Both the position numbers and the translations under genes were made by a program. A DNA stretch of 64,000 nucleotides from Actinomadura xylanilytica (GTDB lineage Bacteria > Actinomycetota > Actinomycetes > Streptosporangiales > Streptosporangiaceae): the NCBI RefSeq assembly GCF_030283145.1, contig NZ_JASNWE010000001.1:2336868-2400867 (forward strand), written 5' to 3'. Positions within the stretch are counted from its first letter, which is position 1. Every line of letters begins with the position of its first letter. Shown one piece after another: positions 24,603 through 34,377 of this stretch. Under the pieces are notes generated by a model that ran no database searches, was not told the origin of the DNA, and worked only from the letters and a program-made list of their open reading frames with translations.

Positions 24603-25397
24603 TCAGCGGCCCTGGAAGTCGGGGGCGCGGCCTTCGAGGAAAGCGGTGACGCCCTCCTGGGCGTCCTCGGTCTCGGCGAGCTCCACCAGCTCGCCGAGCA
24701 GGTGCGCGATCTGGTCCTCCAGCGGGCGGCCCTCGATGGCGAAGAACGCGTCGCGACCCCGACGCAGCCCGATCGGGCTCTTGGCGGCGATGTCGCGGGC
24801 CAGCTCGTCCACCCTGGCGTCCAGCCCGGCACGCGGGACGACCTCGGTGACCAGGCCGATGTCGCGACCCTCGGCCGCGGTGACGCGGCGTCCGGTGTAG
24901 TAGAGCTTGAACGCCTGCTTGGGCGGCACGTTCCGGTTGATCACGGCCATGATCATCATCGGCCAGAGCCCGACGTTGACCTCGGGGGTGCCGAGCGTGA
25001 CGTCGTCGGCGGCCACCACCAGGTCGCAGGACGCGGCCAGCCCCAGCCCGCCGGCGACCGCGTGCCCGGCCAGCCGGGCGATGATCGGCTTGCCCAGCCC
25101 GGGGAACGCGGTGAACAGCCGGTACGGGCCGCTCTCCCTGATCGCGTCCGCCGCGGCGACGCCCCGGCCGGCGCGCTGCGCCGCGCCGAGCCCGCCGAGG
25201 TCGGCGCCGGCGCAGAAGGCCCGGTCGCCCGCCCCGGTCAGCACGATCACCCGCGCGCCGTCGTCGGCCTTGACCCGCTCGAACGCGTCGAGCAGCTCGT
25301 CGATCATCGCGTCGCTGAGCGCGTTGCGCGCCTCCGGCCGGTTCAGCGTGATCCGCGCGACCCGATCGGCCACCTCGTAGACGATCGTCTCGTACAT
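24603..25397 (-). CDS. enoyl-CoA hydratase/isomerase family protein
   Basis: Crotonase-fold protein of 264 residues that should bind an acyl-CoA. The oxyanion-hole loops are present (FCAGADLGGL near 61-70 and HAVAGGLGLAASCDL near 112-126), and TLGTPEVNVGLWP carries a Glu at one of the usual catalytic positions. Hydration of enoyl-CoA in fatty-acid beta-oxidation is the likeliest activity, but isomerase or thioesterase activities occur in this family. The thiolase gene lies 107 nt upstream on the same strand, so they may share a transcript. Confidence 0.9.
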   Translation of the reverse strand: MYETIVYEVADRVARITLNRPEARNALSDAMIDELLDAFERVKADDGARVIVLTGAGDRAFCAGADLGGLGAAQRAGRGVAAADAIRESGPYRLFTAFPGLGKPIIARLAGHAVAGGLGLAASCDLVVAADDVTLGTPEVNVGLWPMMIMAVINRNVPPKQAFKLYYTGRRVTAAEGRDIGLVTEVVPRAGLDARVDELARDIAAKSPIGLRRGRDAFFAIEGRPLEDQIAHLLGELVELAETEDAQEGVTAFLEGRAPDFQGR

Positions 25398-25504
25398 GCC
25401 CCTCCTCGGTGAGCGCGACGGCGCGCACGGACGGCGCGCGGACGCGACGGCGGGCGGGCCCGCACCGGACCCGCCCGCCGTCGATCATGCCCGTGCCGGA
25501 CGGG

Positions 25505-26650
25505 TCAGACGCGCTCGATGATGGTGGCGTTGGCCTGGCCGCCGCCCTCGCACATCGTCTGGAGGCCGTACCGGCCGCCGGTCCGCTCCAGCTCGTGCAG
25601 CAGCTTGGTCATCAGGATGCCGCCGGTGGCGCCCAGCGGGTGGCCGAGCGCGATCGCGCCACCGTTGGGGTTGGTCTTCTCCAGCGAGGCGCCGGTGTCC
25701 TTGGCCCACGCCATCGGCACCGGGGCGAACGCCTCGTTCACCTCGAAGGCGTCGAACTCGTCGATCTTCAGGCCGCTCTTGGCGAGCGCCTTCTCGGTCG
25801 CCGGGATCGGGCCGGTCAGCATGTAGACCGGGTCCGAGCCGCACAGCGCGAGGGTGTGGATCCGCGCCCGCGGGGTCAGGTTGTGCCGCTTGACGGCCTC
25901 CTCGGAGGCGATCAGCAGCGCCGAGGAGCCGACCGAGATCTGCGAGGCGACGGCCGCGGTGATGTCCCAGCCCTCGCGCAGCGGCTTGAGCCCGGCCATC
26001 TTCTCCATCGTGGTGTCGGGCCGCGGGCCCTCGTCCCGGCTGAGCCCGGCGATCGGGGCGATCTCCCGGTCGAAGTAGCCGGCCTCGATGGCCTTGGCCG
26101 CGCGCCGGTGGCTCTCCAGCGCGAACCCCTCCAGGTCGGTCCGACTGAAGCCCCACTTCTCGGCCATCAGCTGGGCGCCGCGGAACTGCGACACCTCCTG
26201 CATGCCGTACCGCTCGACCCAGCCGTCGCCGTACGGGAAGGGCATCCCCTTCTCCATCGCCATGGCGACCGAGGACCCCATCGGGACGATGGCCATCTGC
26301 TCGACGCCCGCCGCGACGACCAGGTCCTGGGTGCCCGACAGCACGCCCTGCGCGGCGAAGTGGATCGCCTGCTGGGACGATCCGCACTGCCGGTCGATGG
26401 TCACGCCGGGCACCGACTCGGGCAGGCCCGCCGACAGCCACGCGGTGCGCGCGATGTCCAGCGACTGCGGCCCGACCTGCATCACGCAGCCCATGATCAC
26501 GTCTTCGACCGCGGCCGGGTCGACCCCGGTCCGGTCCACGAGCTCCTTGAGCACGTGCGCGCCGAGGTCGGCGGGGTGCACGTCCTTGAGAGCGCCCTTC
26601 TTGGTACCGACGGGGGTACGGACCGCGCCGACGATGTACGCCTCGGCCAC
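25505..26650 (-). CDS. acetyl-CoA acetyltransferase (thiolase)
   Basis: Thiolase of 381 residues that cleaves 3-ketoacyl-CoA or condenses acetyl-CoA. Active-site elements are in place: nucleophile Cys near 89 (DRQCGSSQQA), His near 337 (GHPLGATGG) and Cys near 367 (CEGGGQANAT). GTG 26650 is preceded by GGAGG at 5-nt spacing. Placed just upstream of an enoyl-CoA hydratase, it suits fatty-acid degradation in the FadA direction. Confidence 0.95.
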   Translation of the reverse strand: MAEAYIVGAVRTPVGTKKGALKDVHPADLGAHVLKELVDRTGVDPAAVEDVIMGCVMQVGPQSLDIARTAWLSAGLPESVPGVTIDRQCGSSQQAIHFAAQGVLSGTQDLVVAAGVEQMAIVPMGSSVAMAMEKGMPFPYGDGWVERYGMQEVSQFRGAQLMAEKWGFSRTDLEGFALESHRRAAKAIEAGYFDREIAPIAGLSRDEGPRPDTTMEKMAGLKPLREGWDITAAVASQISVGSSALLIASEEAVKRHNLTPRARIHTLALCGSDPVYMLTGPIPATEKALAKSGLKIDEFDAFEVNEAFAPVPMAWAKDTGASLEKTNPNGGAIALGHPLGATGGILMTKLLHELERTGGRYGLQTMCEGGGQANATIIERV

Positions 26651-26768
26651 TACGCCTCCAAAACCAGGGGTTGGGTTCCGTCCCGAAACCGAGTGAGATT
26701 CGGTCAGTCGGTACGAGATTACATCGCCGCGGGCGCGACGCCACGTGTGACCCTGCTCTCGGTCCCGA

Positions 26769-28820
26769 TCAGGCCCGGCGGCGGTGGCGGTGGCGGCCGG
26801 GCGCGGCGTGCACGTCCGGGCCGTCGGCATCGTCCCCGAGGGAGTCGCGCGACAGCTGCGACAGCAGCTCGGACAGCTCGGGGTGGTCCTCGGGCGACCA
26901 GCCCTCCAGGTGCTCGGCCAGCCCGGCCCGCCGCGCCTCGATCAGCCGGTCCGCGACGCTCTGACCGGCGCCGGTGACGCTGATCCGCCCCTCACCGTGC
27001 CGCACCACATAGCCGTCGGCCACCAGCCGGTCGATGAACGGGGTGCCCGCCTCGGGCTCGACGCCCGCCCGCTCGGCCAGCTCCGGCCCCGAGACCGTGC
27101 CGTCGCGGGCGATCCGGCACAGCGCCCACATGCTCCCGGCGGGCAGGTCGACCCCGGCGTGCGCGCCGAGCCGGGAGTACATCTCCTTGGCCCGGCGATC
27201 CCGGCGCATCAGCGTGCTGAGCGACCGTTCGATCTCGTGCCTGGACGAGCGGACGGTCGGCGCCCCGCCGAGCCCCTCCCCGTAGTCGTGGGTCTGCGAG
27301 GTCTCCCGCAGCGGCACCTCGCGCAGGAACCAGGTGAGCACGAACGCGATGATCGCGGCGGGGACCGCGTACAGGAACACGGTGTCGATCGACTGGGCGT
27401 AGGCGTGCAGCACCTCGCTCTTCACCTGCGGCGGGTACCGGTCCATCAGGTTGGGGTTCCCCTGCACCGCGGCGGGGTCGAACCCGGGCGGCAGCACCCG
27501 CTTCCGCGCCAGGTCCTCGATGTTGCTCGCCAGCCGGTTGCTGAAGACCGAACCGAACACCGCGACGCCGAACGAACCGCCGATCTGCCGGAAGAAGGTC
27601 ACCCCCGAGGTCGCCGACCCGAGGTCCTCGTACGCCACCGCGTTCTGCACCGCGATCACCAGGACCTGCATCACCAGCCCGAGGCCGAAGCCGAGCAGCG
27701 CGAAGCGCAGGCTCATCTGGAGGGTCGAGCTGGTCTCGTCCAGCCCGGACAGCAGGAACAGCGCCGCCGCGATGATCGGCGTGCCGACCACCGGATAGAT
27801 CTTGTAATGGCCGGTGCGGCTGATCAACTGCCCGGACCCGACCGACGCGACGAGCAGGCCGAGCATCATCGGCAGCAGGTACACACCCGACATCGTCGGG
27901 CTGACCCCGTGCACCACCTGGAGGAAGATCGGCAGGAAGGTCAGCGCGCCGAACATCGCGAAGCCGACCACGAAGCTGATCGCCGAGCCCAGCGAGAACA
28001 CCGAGCTGGCGAACAGCCGCGGCGGCATGACCGGCTCGGCCGCGCGCCGCTCCACCAGCACCCACACCGCGATGAGCAGCAGCGACACGGCGGTGAGCGT
28101 GATGATCTGCGGGGACGTCCAGGCGTACCGCGTCCCGCCCCAGGTCGTCATCAGCACCAGCCCGACCGACCAGCCGACGATCAGCAGGATGCCGAGGTAG
28201 TCGATCCGGTGCCGCTCCCGCTGGGACGGGGTGTGCAGCACCAGCGCGACGGCCACGAGCGCGAGCACCCCGACGGGCAGGTTGATGTAGAACACCCAGC
28301 GCCATGACAGGTTGTCGACGAACCAGCCGCCGAGCAGCGGCCCGCACACACTGGCGACGCCGAAGACCGCGCCGAACATGCCCTGGTAGCGGCCCCGCTC
28401 GCGGGGCGGCACCACGTCCCCGACGATCGCCACCACCAGCACCATGAGCCCGCCGCCGCCGAGCCCCTGGAGCGCGCGGAACACGATGAGCTGGAGCATG
28501 TCCCCGGCCTGGCCGCACGCCGCCGACCCGATCAGGAACAGCACGATCGAGGTCTGGAAGAGCCGCTTGCGCCCGTACTGGTCGCCGAGCTTGCCCCACA
28601 GCGGGGTCGAGGCCGTCGCGGCGAGCAGGTAGGCGGTGACCACCCAGGACAGGTGGTTGAGCCCGCCGAGGTCGCTGACGATCGTGGGCAGCGCGGTCGA
28701 CACGATCGTCTGGTCCAGCGCCGCGAGCAGCATGGCGAGCATCAGCGCGCCGAGGATGACGAAGAGGTTCCTGCCCTTGGGCATGGGCTCGCTCGCCCTG
28801 GTCACACTGTCAGCGGTCAT
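26769..28820 (-). CDS. DHA2-type MFS drug exporter fused to a MarR domain
   Basis: A 683-residue fusion. Residues 1-520 form a 14-helix drug:H+ antiporter of the EmrB/QacA kind: [13 protein letters not shown] in helix 1, [11 protein letters not shown] in the 2-3 loop, and [15 protein letters not shown] and [10 protein letters not shown] downstream. From about 535 a MarR-like winged helix follows: [20 protein letters not shown], then the [33 protein letters not shown] and a Ser/His/Arg-rich tail. A regulator joined to a pump might sense the drug and report it, or act at the membrane. ATG 28820 follows a G6 run. The start region shares a 14-nt element with the histone-like gene. Confidence 0.9.
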   Translation of the reverse strand: MTADSVTRASEPMPKGRNLFVILGALMLAMLLAALDQTIVSTALPTIVSDLGGLNHLSWVVTAYLLAATASTPLWGKLGDQYGRKRLFQTSIVLFLIGSAACGQAGDMLQLIVFRALQGLGGGGLMVLVVAIVGDVVPPRERGRYQGMFGAVFGVASVCGPLLGGWFVDNLSWRWVFYINLPVGVLALVAVALVLHTPSQRERHRIDYLGILLIVGWSVGLVLMTTWGGTRYAWTSPQIITLTAVSLLLIAVWVLVERRAAEPVMPPRLFASSVFSLGSAISFVVGFAMFGALTFLPIFLQVVHGVSPTMSGVYLLPMMLGLLVASVGSGQLISRTGHYKIYPVVGTPIIAAALFLLSGLDETSSTLQMSLRFALLGFGLGLVMQVLVIAVQNAVAYEDLGSATSGVTFFRQIGGSFGVAVFGSVFSNRLASNIEDLARKRVLPPGFDPAAVQGNPNLMDRYPPQVKSEVLHAYAQSIDTVFLYAVPAAIIAFVLTWFLREVPLRETSQTHDYGEGLGGAPTVRSSRHEIERSLSTLMRRDRRAKEMYSRLGAHAGVDLPAGSMWALCRIARDGTVSGPELAERAGVEPEAGTPFIDRLVADGYVVRHGEGRISVTGAGQSVADRLIEARRAGLAEHLEGWSPEDHPELSELLSQLSRDSLGDDADGPDVHAAPGRHRHRRRA

Positions 28821-28845
28821 CCCAGCGCCCCCCGGTGCCTGAACG

Positions 28846-28859
28846 TACGGGGAGATCTA
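28846..28859 (-). promoter_or_regulatory. shared 14-nt upstream element (copy 2)
   Basis: Minus-strand TAGATCTCCCCGTA, identical to 11015-11028 and again exactly 39 nt from its start codon (ATG at 28820). CGGGGGG also falls at the same offset in both leaders. A shorter relative (AGATCTCCGTAC) lies at 34320-34331 upstream of the SpoIIE gene, at a different distance. Confidence 0.5.
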
Positions 28860-28903
28860 CCCACCGTGCCCGTGGAGATCACACCGCGGGGCGCCGGGGC
28901 GGG

Positions 28904-29383
28904 TCAGCGGACGATGTCCCTGGCGACCTTGGCGGCACCGATCGCGGCGGTCCCGCCGGAGACGCCGACCGCGCCGGCCGCCACCCACAGCGGGAGACCC
29001 GGACGGCTGCGCAGCCCGTTCACGGGGTCGAGGGAGTCGACGACCAGACCGAGCCGCGCCCAGAGCTTGCGGCCGGAGCCCTTGCTGAGCAGGTATCCGG
29101 CACCGAGGGCGATCTCCCGGGCGGCGAACATCCGAGTGACGTAGTCACGGCCCGGGTCGGACGGACCGCAGCGAAGCGAGGACCGCCCGACCCGGAGACG
29201 GGGGCCCGGGGGTCGCCCCCCGGATGAGGACCGGTCGGACGGACCGCCGCCCATTCCCATCAGCTTCACCGTCAGCCCCGGGGCGACGAACGCGGCGGCG
29301 CCGATGGCGATCCGGCCGCGAGCCACGGTGAGCATGAGGTCGTCGAGACGGTCCCGCCGCTGTTCTTCCTTCGCATCTGCCAC
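28904..29383 (-). CDS. small membrane protein (DUF4267-like) with internal insertion
   Basis: Protein of 159 residues with about three hydrophobic segments (roughly 22-42, 92-105 and 130-150), including DYVTRMFAAREIALGAGYLL, typical of DUF4267-type proteins. Residues 49-74 repeat the GPSD motif at either end and are Arg/Gly/Ser-rich; removing one 26-residue unit restores a normal-looking GMGGGPSDPGRDYVTRM. Start GTG 29383. Function unknown. The insertion is described as a separate feature. Confidence 0.75.
   Translation of the reverse strand: MADAKEEQRRDRLDDLMLTVARGRIAIGAAAFVAPGLTVKLMGMGGGPSDRSSSGGRPPGPRLRVGRSSLRCGPSDPGRDYVTRMFAAREIALGAGYLLSKGSGRKLWARLGLVVDSLDPVNGLRSRPGLPLWVAAGAVGVSGGTAAIGAAKVARDIVR
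29155..29247. repeat. 78-bp in-frame insertion with 15-bp direct repeats
   Basis: GGTCGGACGGACCGC occurs at 29155-29169 and 29233-29247, exactly 78 bp apart (26 codons). The 63 bp between include a G-rich/C-rich palindrome (CCGGGGG-TCG-CCCCCCGG) and GCAGCGAAGCGAGG. It interrupts the gene at 28904-29383 in frame. The form suits a small palindromic element or a duplication. Confidence 0.7.
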
Positions 29384-29490
29384 AGCGCGAGGCTATCCCG
29401 GCCAGAACCCGGTTCGGCCATCAGGGCAAGCCTTCCCTTACCCGTTTAGGCTGCTGGGGACAGACCCCGTCCTCCCGAACGAAGGTGGCC

Positions 29491-29649
29491 ATGGAAGGGA
29501 TCCTCAGCCTTGCCGTGATGTCGCTCCTGTGCGCGTTCTGCGTGCGCTGGGCGGCGGTCCGGCTGCGTGTGCCGGCCCCTACCCGGGTGGCGGTCGTGAT
29601 CGTGTTCGTGCTGGTGGCGCTGGCGATGTGGGGGCAGAGCATGCGGTAG
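29491..29649 (+). CDS. small two-segment hydrophobic protein, 52 aa
   Basis: A short frame of 52 residues: a hydrophobic N-terminal segment (about 5-16), an Arg-rich turn and a strongly hydrophobic C-terminal segment with many Val/Ala/Leu (about 30-46), ending WGQSMR. GAAGGTGG stands 5-7 nt upstream of ATG 29491, which supports translation. No family is recognised. It is probably an inner-membrane small protein; it stands alone between a minus-strand gene and the methyltransferase. Confidence 0.55.
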   Translation: MEGILSLAVMSLLCAFCVRWAAVRLRVPAPTRVAVVIVFVLVALAMWGQSMR

Positions 29650-29826
29650 CGGCGGCATGGCGTATTTTCCACCGGAGAGCGGCGAACTTCCGGGCCGCCA
29701 GGAGAGTCATACCTGGCGAGACCGGCTTCAATACCGCTCGACGCCCACCGGAGACGCGCGTCCGCCACCGGTGGGCCGGGCGGGACCCCGCCAGGTGAGA
29801 CCGGCCCGAGCCGAGGGAGAGCAGAC

Positions 29827-30657
29827 GTGCCGCAACCGGCTACCGAGATCCAGGAGTCCGGTGGCGTGGTCACCCCTCATCTCCGGCGCCTCTTGGAGTT
29901 CGTCGAGCCCGCCCGCGACGACGTCTGCCTGGACGTCGCGCGCGGACCCGGCCCGCTGCCGGCCGCCCTCGGCCCGCGGGTCCGGCACGTCACCGCCGTC
30001 GAGGCGGCGCGGGCGGCGGCGAGTCCGGGCCGCGGGCGGACCTCCACCGTCATGTTCGGCACCGGGCCGGTCCGCATCTCCGGCTCCGGCGACCTCGTCG
30101 GGACGCCCGCCCACTCCGCGCGCCTCGCGCACGCCGGGACGGCGCGGCATCGCGACATCCCCCACGGCGCCCAGATCCAGGCCGACGCCCGCAGGCTGCC
30201 GTACCGGAACGGCGCGTTCTCACTGGTGACAGCCCGGTTCTCGCTCTACCGCCTGGGCGATCCCGACCGCGTGCTGCGCGAGCTGCTGCGGGTCTGCCGG
30301 CCGGGCGGACGGCTGATCATCGCCGATCTGGTGCAGGGCACCCGGGCCGGGCCCGGCCGCGACCGGATCGAGCGGATCCGCGATCCCGACCATCCCGGCA
30401 CGCCGTCCATCACCCGGCTCACCGAGCTGATCTCCGGGGCGGGCGCGACGGTCCGGCGGCTGGACGCCTTCACCGTGGAACGCCCCGTCGAGCCCTGGCT
30501 GGCCGGGGCGCACGACGCCGGCGCCGCCGACCGGATCCGCGCGGCGCTCACCGCCGAGGTCGACGGCGGCCCCCGGACCGGCACCAAGCCCAGGGTGATC
30601 GGCGGCGAGCTGTGGTTCACCCAGTCGTGGGCGCACATCGCCGCCGAGCCGGTCTGA
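29827..30657 (+). CDS. SAM-dependent methyltransferase with odd insertion
   Basis: A UbiE/Methyltransf_11-like protein of 276 residues. Motif I reads DVARGPGPLPAALG, with Arg where Cys is common. A ~50-residue low-complexity segment (about 58-115) separates it from the post-motif region QIQADARRLPYRNGAFSLVTARFSLY and RVCRPGGRLIIADLV. The core fold is intact, but the insertion interrupts the substrate side. GTG 29827 is preceded by GAGGGAGAG. Substrate unknown; converges with the alcohol dehydrogenase gene. Confidence 0.78.
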   Translation: MPQPATEIQESGGVVTPHLRRLLEFVEPARDDVCLDVARGPGPLPAALGPRVRHVTAVEAARAAASPGRGRTSTVMFGTGPVRISGSGDLVGTPAHSARLAHAGTARHRDIPHGAQIQADARRLPYRNGAFSLVTARFSLYRLGDPDRVLRELLRVCRPGGRLIIADLVQGTRAGPGRDRIERIRDPDHPGTPSITRLTELISGAGATVRRLDAFTVERPVEPWLAGAHDAGAADRIRAALTAEVDGGPRTGTKPRVIGGELWFTQSWAHIAAEPV

Positions 30658-30697
30658 CCACCGGGGCGCCTGACCACCGGGCCGATCTCACCACCGG
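30654..30697 (+). repeat. tandem repeat spanning the methyltransferase stop
   Basis: CTGACCACCGGG at 30654-30665 includes the stop TGA; the same 12-mer recurs at 30670-30681 and as CTCACCACCGG at 30687-30697. Period is 16-17 nt. Confidence 0.75.
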
Positions 30698-30727
30698 CGC
30701 GGACGGTCCTGGCCGGTTCCGGCCAGA

Positions 30728-31723
30728 TCAGGGCACGAGCACCGCGGCGCCGGTGAAGCGGCCCGCCGCAAGGTCGCCGAGCGCCAGATCGGCCTCGTCC
30801 AGCCCGTAGGAACGGGTCGTGACCGCCACCGAGAGCCGCGCCGCCAGCCTGAGGAACTCCTCGCCGTCCGCGCGCGTGTTCGCCGTCACCGAGCGGACCT
30901 GGCGTTCCTGGAACAGGTGCCGCTCGTAATTCAGCGGCGGGACGTCGGTCAGGTGGATCCCCGCGATGGCGAGCGTGCCGCCGCGGTCCAGCCGCTCCAG
31001 CGCGAGGGGCACCAGCGGCCCCGCCGGAGCGAAGATGATCGCCGAGTCGAGCGCGCCGGGCGGGATCCCGTCGGGGCCGCCGGCCCAGACCGCGCCGAGC
31101 GACAGGGCCAGCTCGCGCGCCTCCGCGCTGCGGGTGAAGACGTGCACGGCGGCGCCCTCGGCGACGGCGATCTGCGCGGCGAGGTGCGCCGACCCGCCGA
31201 ACCCCCAGAGGCCGAGCGCGCCGCCGGGCGGCAGCTCGGCCCGGCGCAGCGCCCGGTAGCCGACGATCCCCGCGCAGAGCAGCGGCGCGGCGCGCACGTC
31301 GTCGATCTCGTCGGGCAGCGAGTACGCGAACGCGTCGACGGCCAGCGTGAACTCCGCGTAGCCGCCGTGCGCGTCCCATCCGGTGTAGACCGACCACGGG
31401 CACAGGTTCTCGGTGCCGCGGCGGCAGTAGCGGCAGGTCCCGCAGGTGCCGCGCAGCCACGCCACGCCGACCCGGTCGCCGGGCGCCCGGCGGCAGTCCG
31501 GTCCCGCGGCCACGACCTCGCCGACGATCTCGTGGCCGGGCGTCACCCCCGGCAGGTGGACGGGGAGGTCGCCCTCGGCGACGTGCAGGTCGGTGCGGCA
31601 GACACCGCAGGCCAGCACCCGGACGAGCAGCTCGCCGCGGCCCGGTTCGGGGACCTCGCGGTCGGCGCGCCGCAGCGGCCCGGTCTCGACCGGTCCCGGC
31701 TTCTCGACCACCCACGCGCGCAC
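30728..31723 (-). CDS. zinc-dependent alcohol dehydrogenase
   Basis: Medium-chain dehydrogenase of 331 residues. It has the catalytic-zinc ligands [13 protein letters not shown] and PGHEIVGEV, the structural-zinc cysteines in [15 protein letters not shown], and a modified Rossmann motif ([16 protein letters not shown]). It should oxidise an alcohol or reduce an aldehyde with NAD(P)H; substrate unknown. GTG 31723 gives the standard [10 protein letters not shown] opening. It is read on the minus strand behind the SpoIIE gene. Confidence 0.9.
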   Translation of the reverse strand: MRAWVVEKPGPVETGPLRRADREVPEPGRGELLVRVLACGVCRTDLHVAEGDLPVHLPGVTPGHEIVGEVVAAGPDCRRAPGDRVGVAWLRGTCGTCRYCRRGTENLCPWSVYTGWDAHGGYAEFTLAVDAFAYSLPDEIDDVRAAPLLCAGIVGYRALRRAELPPGGALGLWGFGGSAHLAAQIAVAEGAAVHVFTRSAEARELALSLGAVWAGGPDGIPPGALDSAIIFAPAGPLVPLALERLDRGGTLAIAGIHLTDVPPLNYERHLFQERQVRSVTANTRADGEEFLRLAARLSVAVTTRSYGLDEADLALGDLAAGRFTGAAVLVP

Positions 31724-31772
31724 CCTCCCACCGTACGCCGGGTGGCCGCTTGCGGTCAGGGGCCAGGGGGCC

Positions 31773-31817
31773 GGGCGATCAGGAGGCGGGCAATCAGGAG
31801 GTGGGCGGTCAGGAGCC
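31773..31817 (-). repeat. three 15-nt tandem repeats spanning the SpoIIE stop
   Basis: Units of 15 nt (GGGCGATCAGGAGGC and variants) at 31773, 31788 and 31803. On the minus strand each carries TGA; the real stop is at 31809-31811 and the next two are in the same frame 15 and 30 nt on, giving three stops in a row. Confidence 0.8.
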
Positions 31818-34130
31818 GGGGGCGAGGGGCAGCTCGAACCAGACGGCCTTGCCATCGGCGGTCGGCCGGGCGCCCCAGCGGCTCGCGAGCTGGTCGACCA
31901 GGTAGAGCCCCCGGCCGCCCTCGTCGGTCTCGCCCGCGCTGCGGATGCGCGGGAGCCGCATGTCGGAGTCGAACACCTCGACCCAGATCGCGTCGGCGCC
32001 GCGCCGCAGCCGGAGCCGGAACTCCTTGGTGGGCGGCTCGCGCCGGCCGAGGTCGGCGCCCAGGTTCCAGTCGTCCTCGTCGAAGGCGCCGCTGTCGAAC
32101 GCGCCGTCGTCGAAGCCCGGCGGGTTGAACTGGACCGGCGACCCGCCGCCGCGCCCCTCGCCGCCGGGGCCCGGCCCGACCACCACCGGGAGCATCAGCT
32201 CGCGGCGCGGCGCGGGGCTCGTGGTGGCGTGCAGCACCACGTTGGTGACGACCTCGGAGACCAACAGGCAGGCCAGCTCGGCCTGCTCGTCCAGGATCCC
32301 CCAGGTGACGAAGGTGTCGGCGGCCATCCGGCGGGCCTCCGACACCATGATCGGCTCGGCCGGGAAGCTGCGCTCCTCGACCGCCAGCTCGTCCGCCGCG
32401 GTACGGATCACCACGATGGCCACGTCGTCGTCGATGTCGCCCTCGACCGCCTCGTAGGCGGCGTTGGCGATCGCCTCCACGCCGTTGCGGGCCACCTCGG
32501 ACACGGCCGCGCGGACCAGCTCGCGGGACTCCTCGCGGGTGTAGTAGTCGCCGTTCTCGCGGGGACGCCGGTCGATCAGCCCATCGGTGTAGAGCACCAG
32601 CGTCGCGCCCGGCTTGAGCTCGGCGGTCTCCTCGTTGAAGAGGATCTCGCCGCCCAGTCCGGGGGCGCGGACGCCGAGCATCGCGCCCTCGCTCTCGAAG
32701 TCCAGCTCGCTGACCTGGCCGTCGACGATCAGCAGCGGCGGGTCGTGGCCGGCGTTGGCGAACTCCAGCACCCGCGACCAGGCGTCGTACACGAAGTAGG
32801 TGCACGACACCAACGGCGGGCGGACCAGGTCGTCGCTGTTCCAGCCGGACCGCATCCGCTCGGGGCGGGTCATCGTGCGGACCCACTCGTCGAGCTTGCG
32901 CAGGATGTCGGCGGGGGCGCGGTCGTCCTGGGCGAACGCGCGCAGCGCGGCGCGGAGCTGCCCCATCACCGCGGCGGCGCGGGCGCCGCGGCCCTCGACG
33001 TCGCCGATGACCAGCCCGACCCGGCCGGCCGAAAGCGGGATCACGTCGTACCAGTCGCCGCCGACCTGGGTCTGGATGCCGTGCCCGTGCGACTCCAGCG
33101 GGCGCGCCGGCTCGTACCGCCAGGCGATCTGGAGGCCGTCGAGGCGGGGCGGCCGGTCGCCGGGGAGCAGGTGCTTCTGGAACGCCAGCGCGGTCTCGCG
33201 CTCCTCTTCGAACAGCAGGGCGTTGTCGACGGCGAGCGCGACCCGGCCCGCGATGGCGCCGAGCAGGTCGCGGTCGAAGCCGTCGTAGTGCGGGTCGGTG
33301 CGCTTGGTGAGGTTGGACAGCGCCAGGCTCATCACGCCCAGCAGCTCACCGCGGACCAGCAGCGGCGCCGAGATCACCGAGGTGATGCCCATCTCGTCGC
33401 CGAGCCGCTTGGACGACTCGTTCGGCGCGGAGAACCGGTGCTGCACCATGTCCTCGACCAGCACCGCGTCGCGCCGGCTCATCGCCTTGGCGCTGAAGTG
33501 GCCGGGCGGATAGGAGATCGGCTCGCCGATCTCGGCCCAGGTGCCGGGCGGCGGGGTCCAGTCGCCCGCGTGCCGCGACACCCGCCGGAAGAGCCGGTCG
33601 CCGCTGAACAGGTCGATGAAGCAGTGGTCGGCGAGCTGCGGGACGAGGGTGTCGGCCACCCGGCGCAACGTGGTCTCCAGTTCCAGCGACCCGGCGAGCC
33701 GCTCGCCGACCCGTTCGATCAGGCCGTAGCGGTCCTGCTCGCGCTGGTTGGAGCGGAGCGCCTCGCGCGCGAAGATCACGATGCCGTCGACCGAGCCCGA
33801 CGGGTGCCGCAGCGGCACGGCGTGCGCGCGCGTGTAGACGGTGGTGCCGTCGGCGCGCAGGTTGCAGAACGTGCCCTCCCACACCCCGCCCTTGAGGACG
33901 TGCCGGGCCAGCTCGGTGGCCTGCTCGTGGTCCTCCTCGGCGATGCCGAGCGACAGGATGGAGTGCCCGATGACGTCGTCGCCGCCGAACCCGAAGAGCT
34001 GCCGCGCGAACGCGTTGCCGTAGATGACGTTGCTGAAGCGGTCGCAGACGATGACCGCCATCTCCATCTGGGTGAGGACGGTCTCGGGTGGCAGATGCGC
34101 CTCGACCGGCGCTTCCCCCCAACGCTTCAT
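31809..34130 (-). CDS. PAS-GAF-SpoIIE phosphatase with HATPase domain
   Basis: A 773-residue multidomain signalling protein. Order: PAS (about 15-125), GAF (about 145-315), SpoIIE/PP2C phosphatase (about 335-560, with [35 protein letters not shown] and [10 protein letters not shown] metal/catalytic motifs) and an anti-sigma-type HATPase domain (about 590-770) with [13 protein letters not shown] and the [12 protein letters not shown] loop. The ATPase domain has a ~50-residue Gly/Asp-rich insertion. It should dephosphorylate an anti-anti-sigma factor and perhaps phosphorylate it, in a stress partner-switch. No sigma factor gene is adjacent. No membrane segment is evident. Confidence 0.93.
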   Translation of the reverse strand: MKRWGEAPVEAHLPPETVLTQMEMAVIVCDRFSNVIYGNAFARQLFGFGGDDVIGHSILSLGIAEEDHEQATELARHVLKGGVWEGTFCNLRADGTTVYTRAHAVPLRHPSGSVDGIVIFAREALRSNQREQDRYGLIERVGERLAGSLELETTLRRVADTLVPQLADHCFIDLFSGDRLFRRVSRHAGDWTPPPGTWAEIGEPISYPPGHFSAKAMSRRDAVLVEDMVQHRFSAPNESSKRLGDEMGITSVISAPLLVRGELLGVMSLALSNLTKRTDPHYDGFDRDLLGAIAGRVALAVDNALLFEEERETALAFQKHLLPGDRPPRLDGLQIAWRYEPARPLESHGHGIQTQVGGDWYDVIPLSAGRVGLVIGDVEGRGARAAAVMGQLRAALRAFAQDDRAPADILRKLDEWVRTMTRPERMRSGWNSDDLVRPPLVSCTYFVYDAWSRVLEFANAGHDPPLLIVDGQVSELDFESEGAMLGVRAPGLGGEILFNEETAELKPGATLVLYTDGLIDRRPRENGDYYTREESRELVRAAVSEVARNGVEAIANAAYEAVEGDIDDDVAIVVIRTAADELAVEERSFPAEPIMVSEARRMAADTFVTWGILDEQAELACLLVSEVVTNVVLHATTSPAPRRELMLPVVVGPGPGGEGRGGGSPVQFNPPGFDDGAFDSGAFDEDDWNLGADLGRREPPTKEFRLRLRRGADAIWVEVFDSDMRLPRIRSAGETDEGGRGLYLVDQLASRWGARPTADGKAVWFELPLAPGS

Positions 34131-34377
34131 GTCCCCATCCTGATCACAGGAGCGGTCCGCCGGTGACCGCTCTCGTCACGCACCGCACCGCTCTGCCCGG
34201 AGGCGCCTGTCCCCCCGAGGCGACGATCACCGGCTGCCGCCTCCCTGGTGCTCCGCGTGCTTCCTCTCTGGTATTGAACGACGAACCCGCCGCCGGGATA
34301 CGCCTGAACGGCGTGCCGGTACGGAGATCTTCGGTATAGACCAGATGGGCGGAGTCGGGGGGCGGCACGCCGGGAGG

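Noticed and set aside
29428..29452. Possible IdeR box (AGCCT...AGGCT) before the 52-residue gene
   Set aside because: The half-sites are 14 nt apart, too far for the 19-bp IdeR palindrome, and no other match to the consensus was seen.
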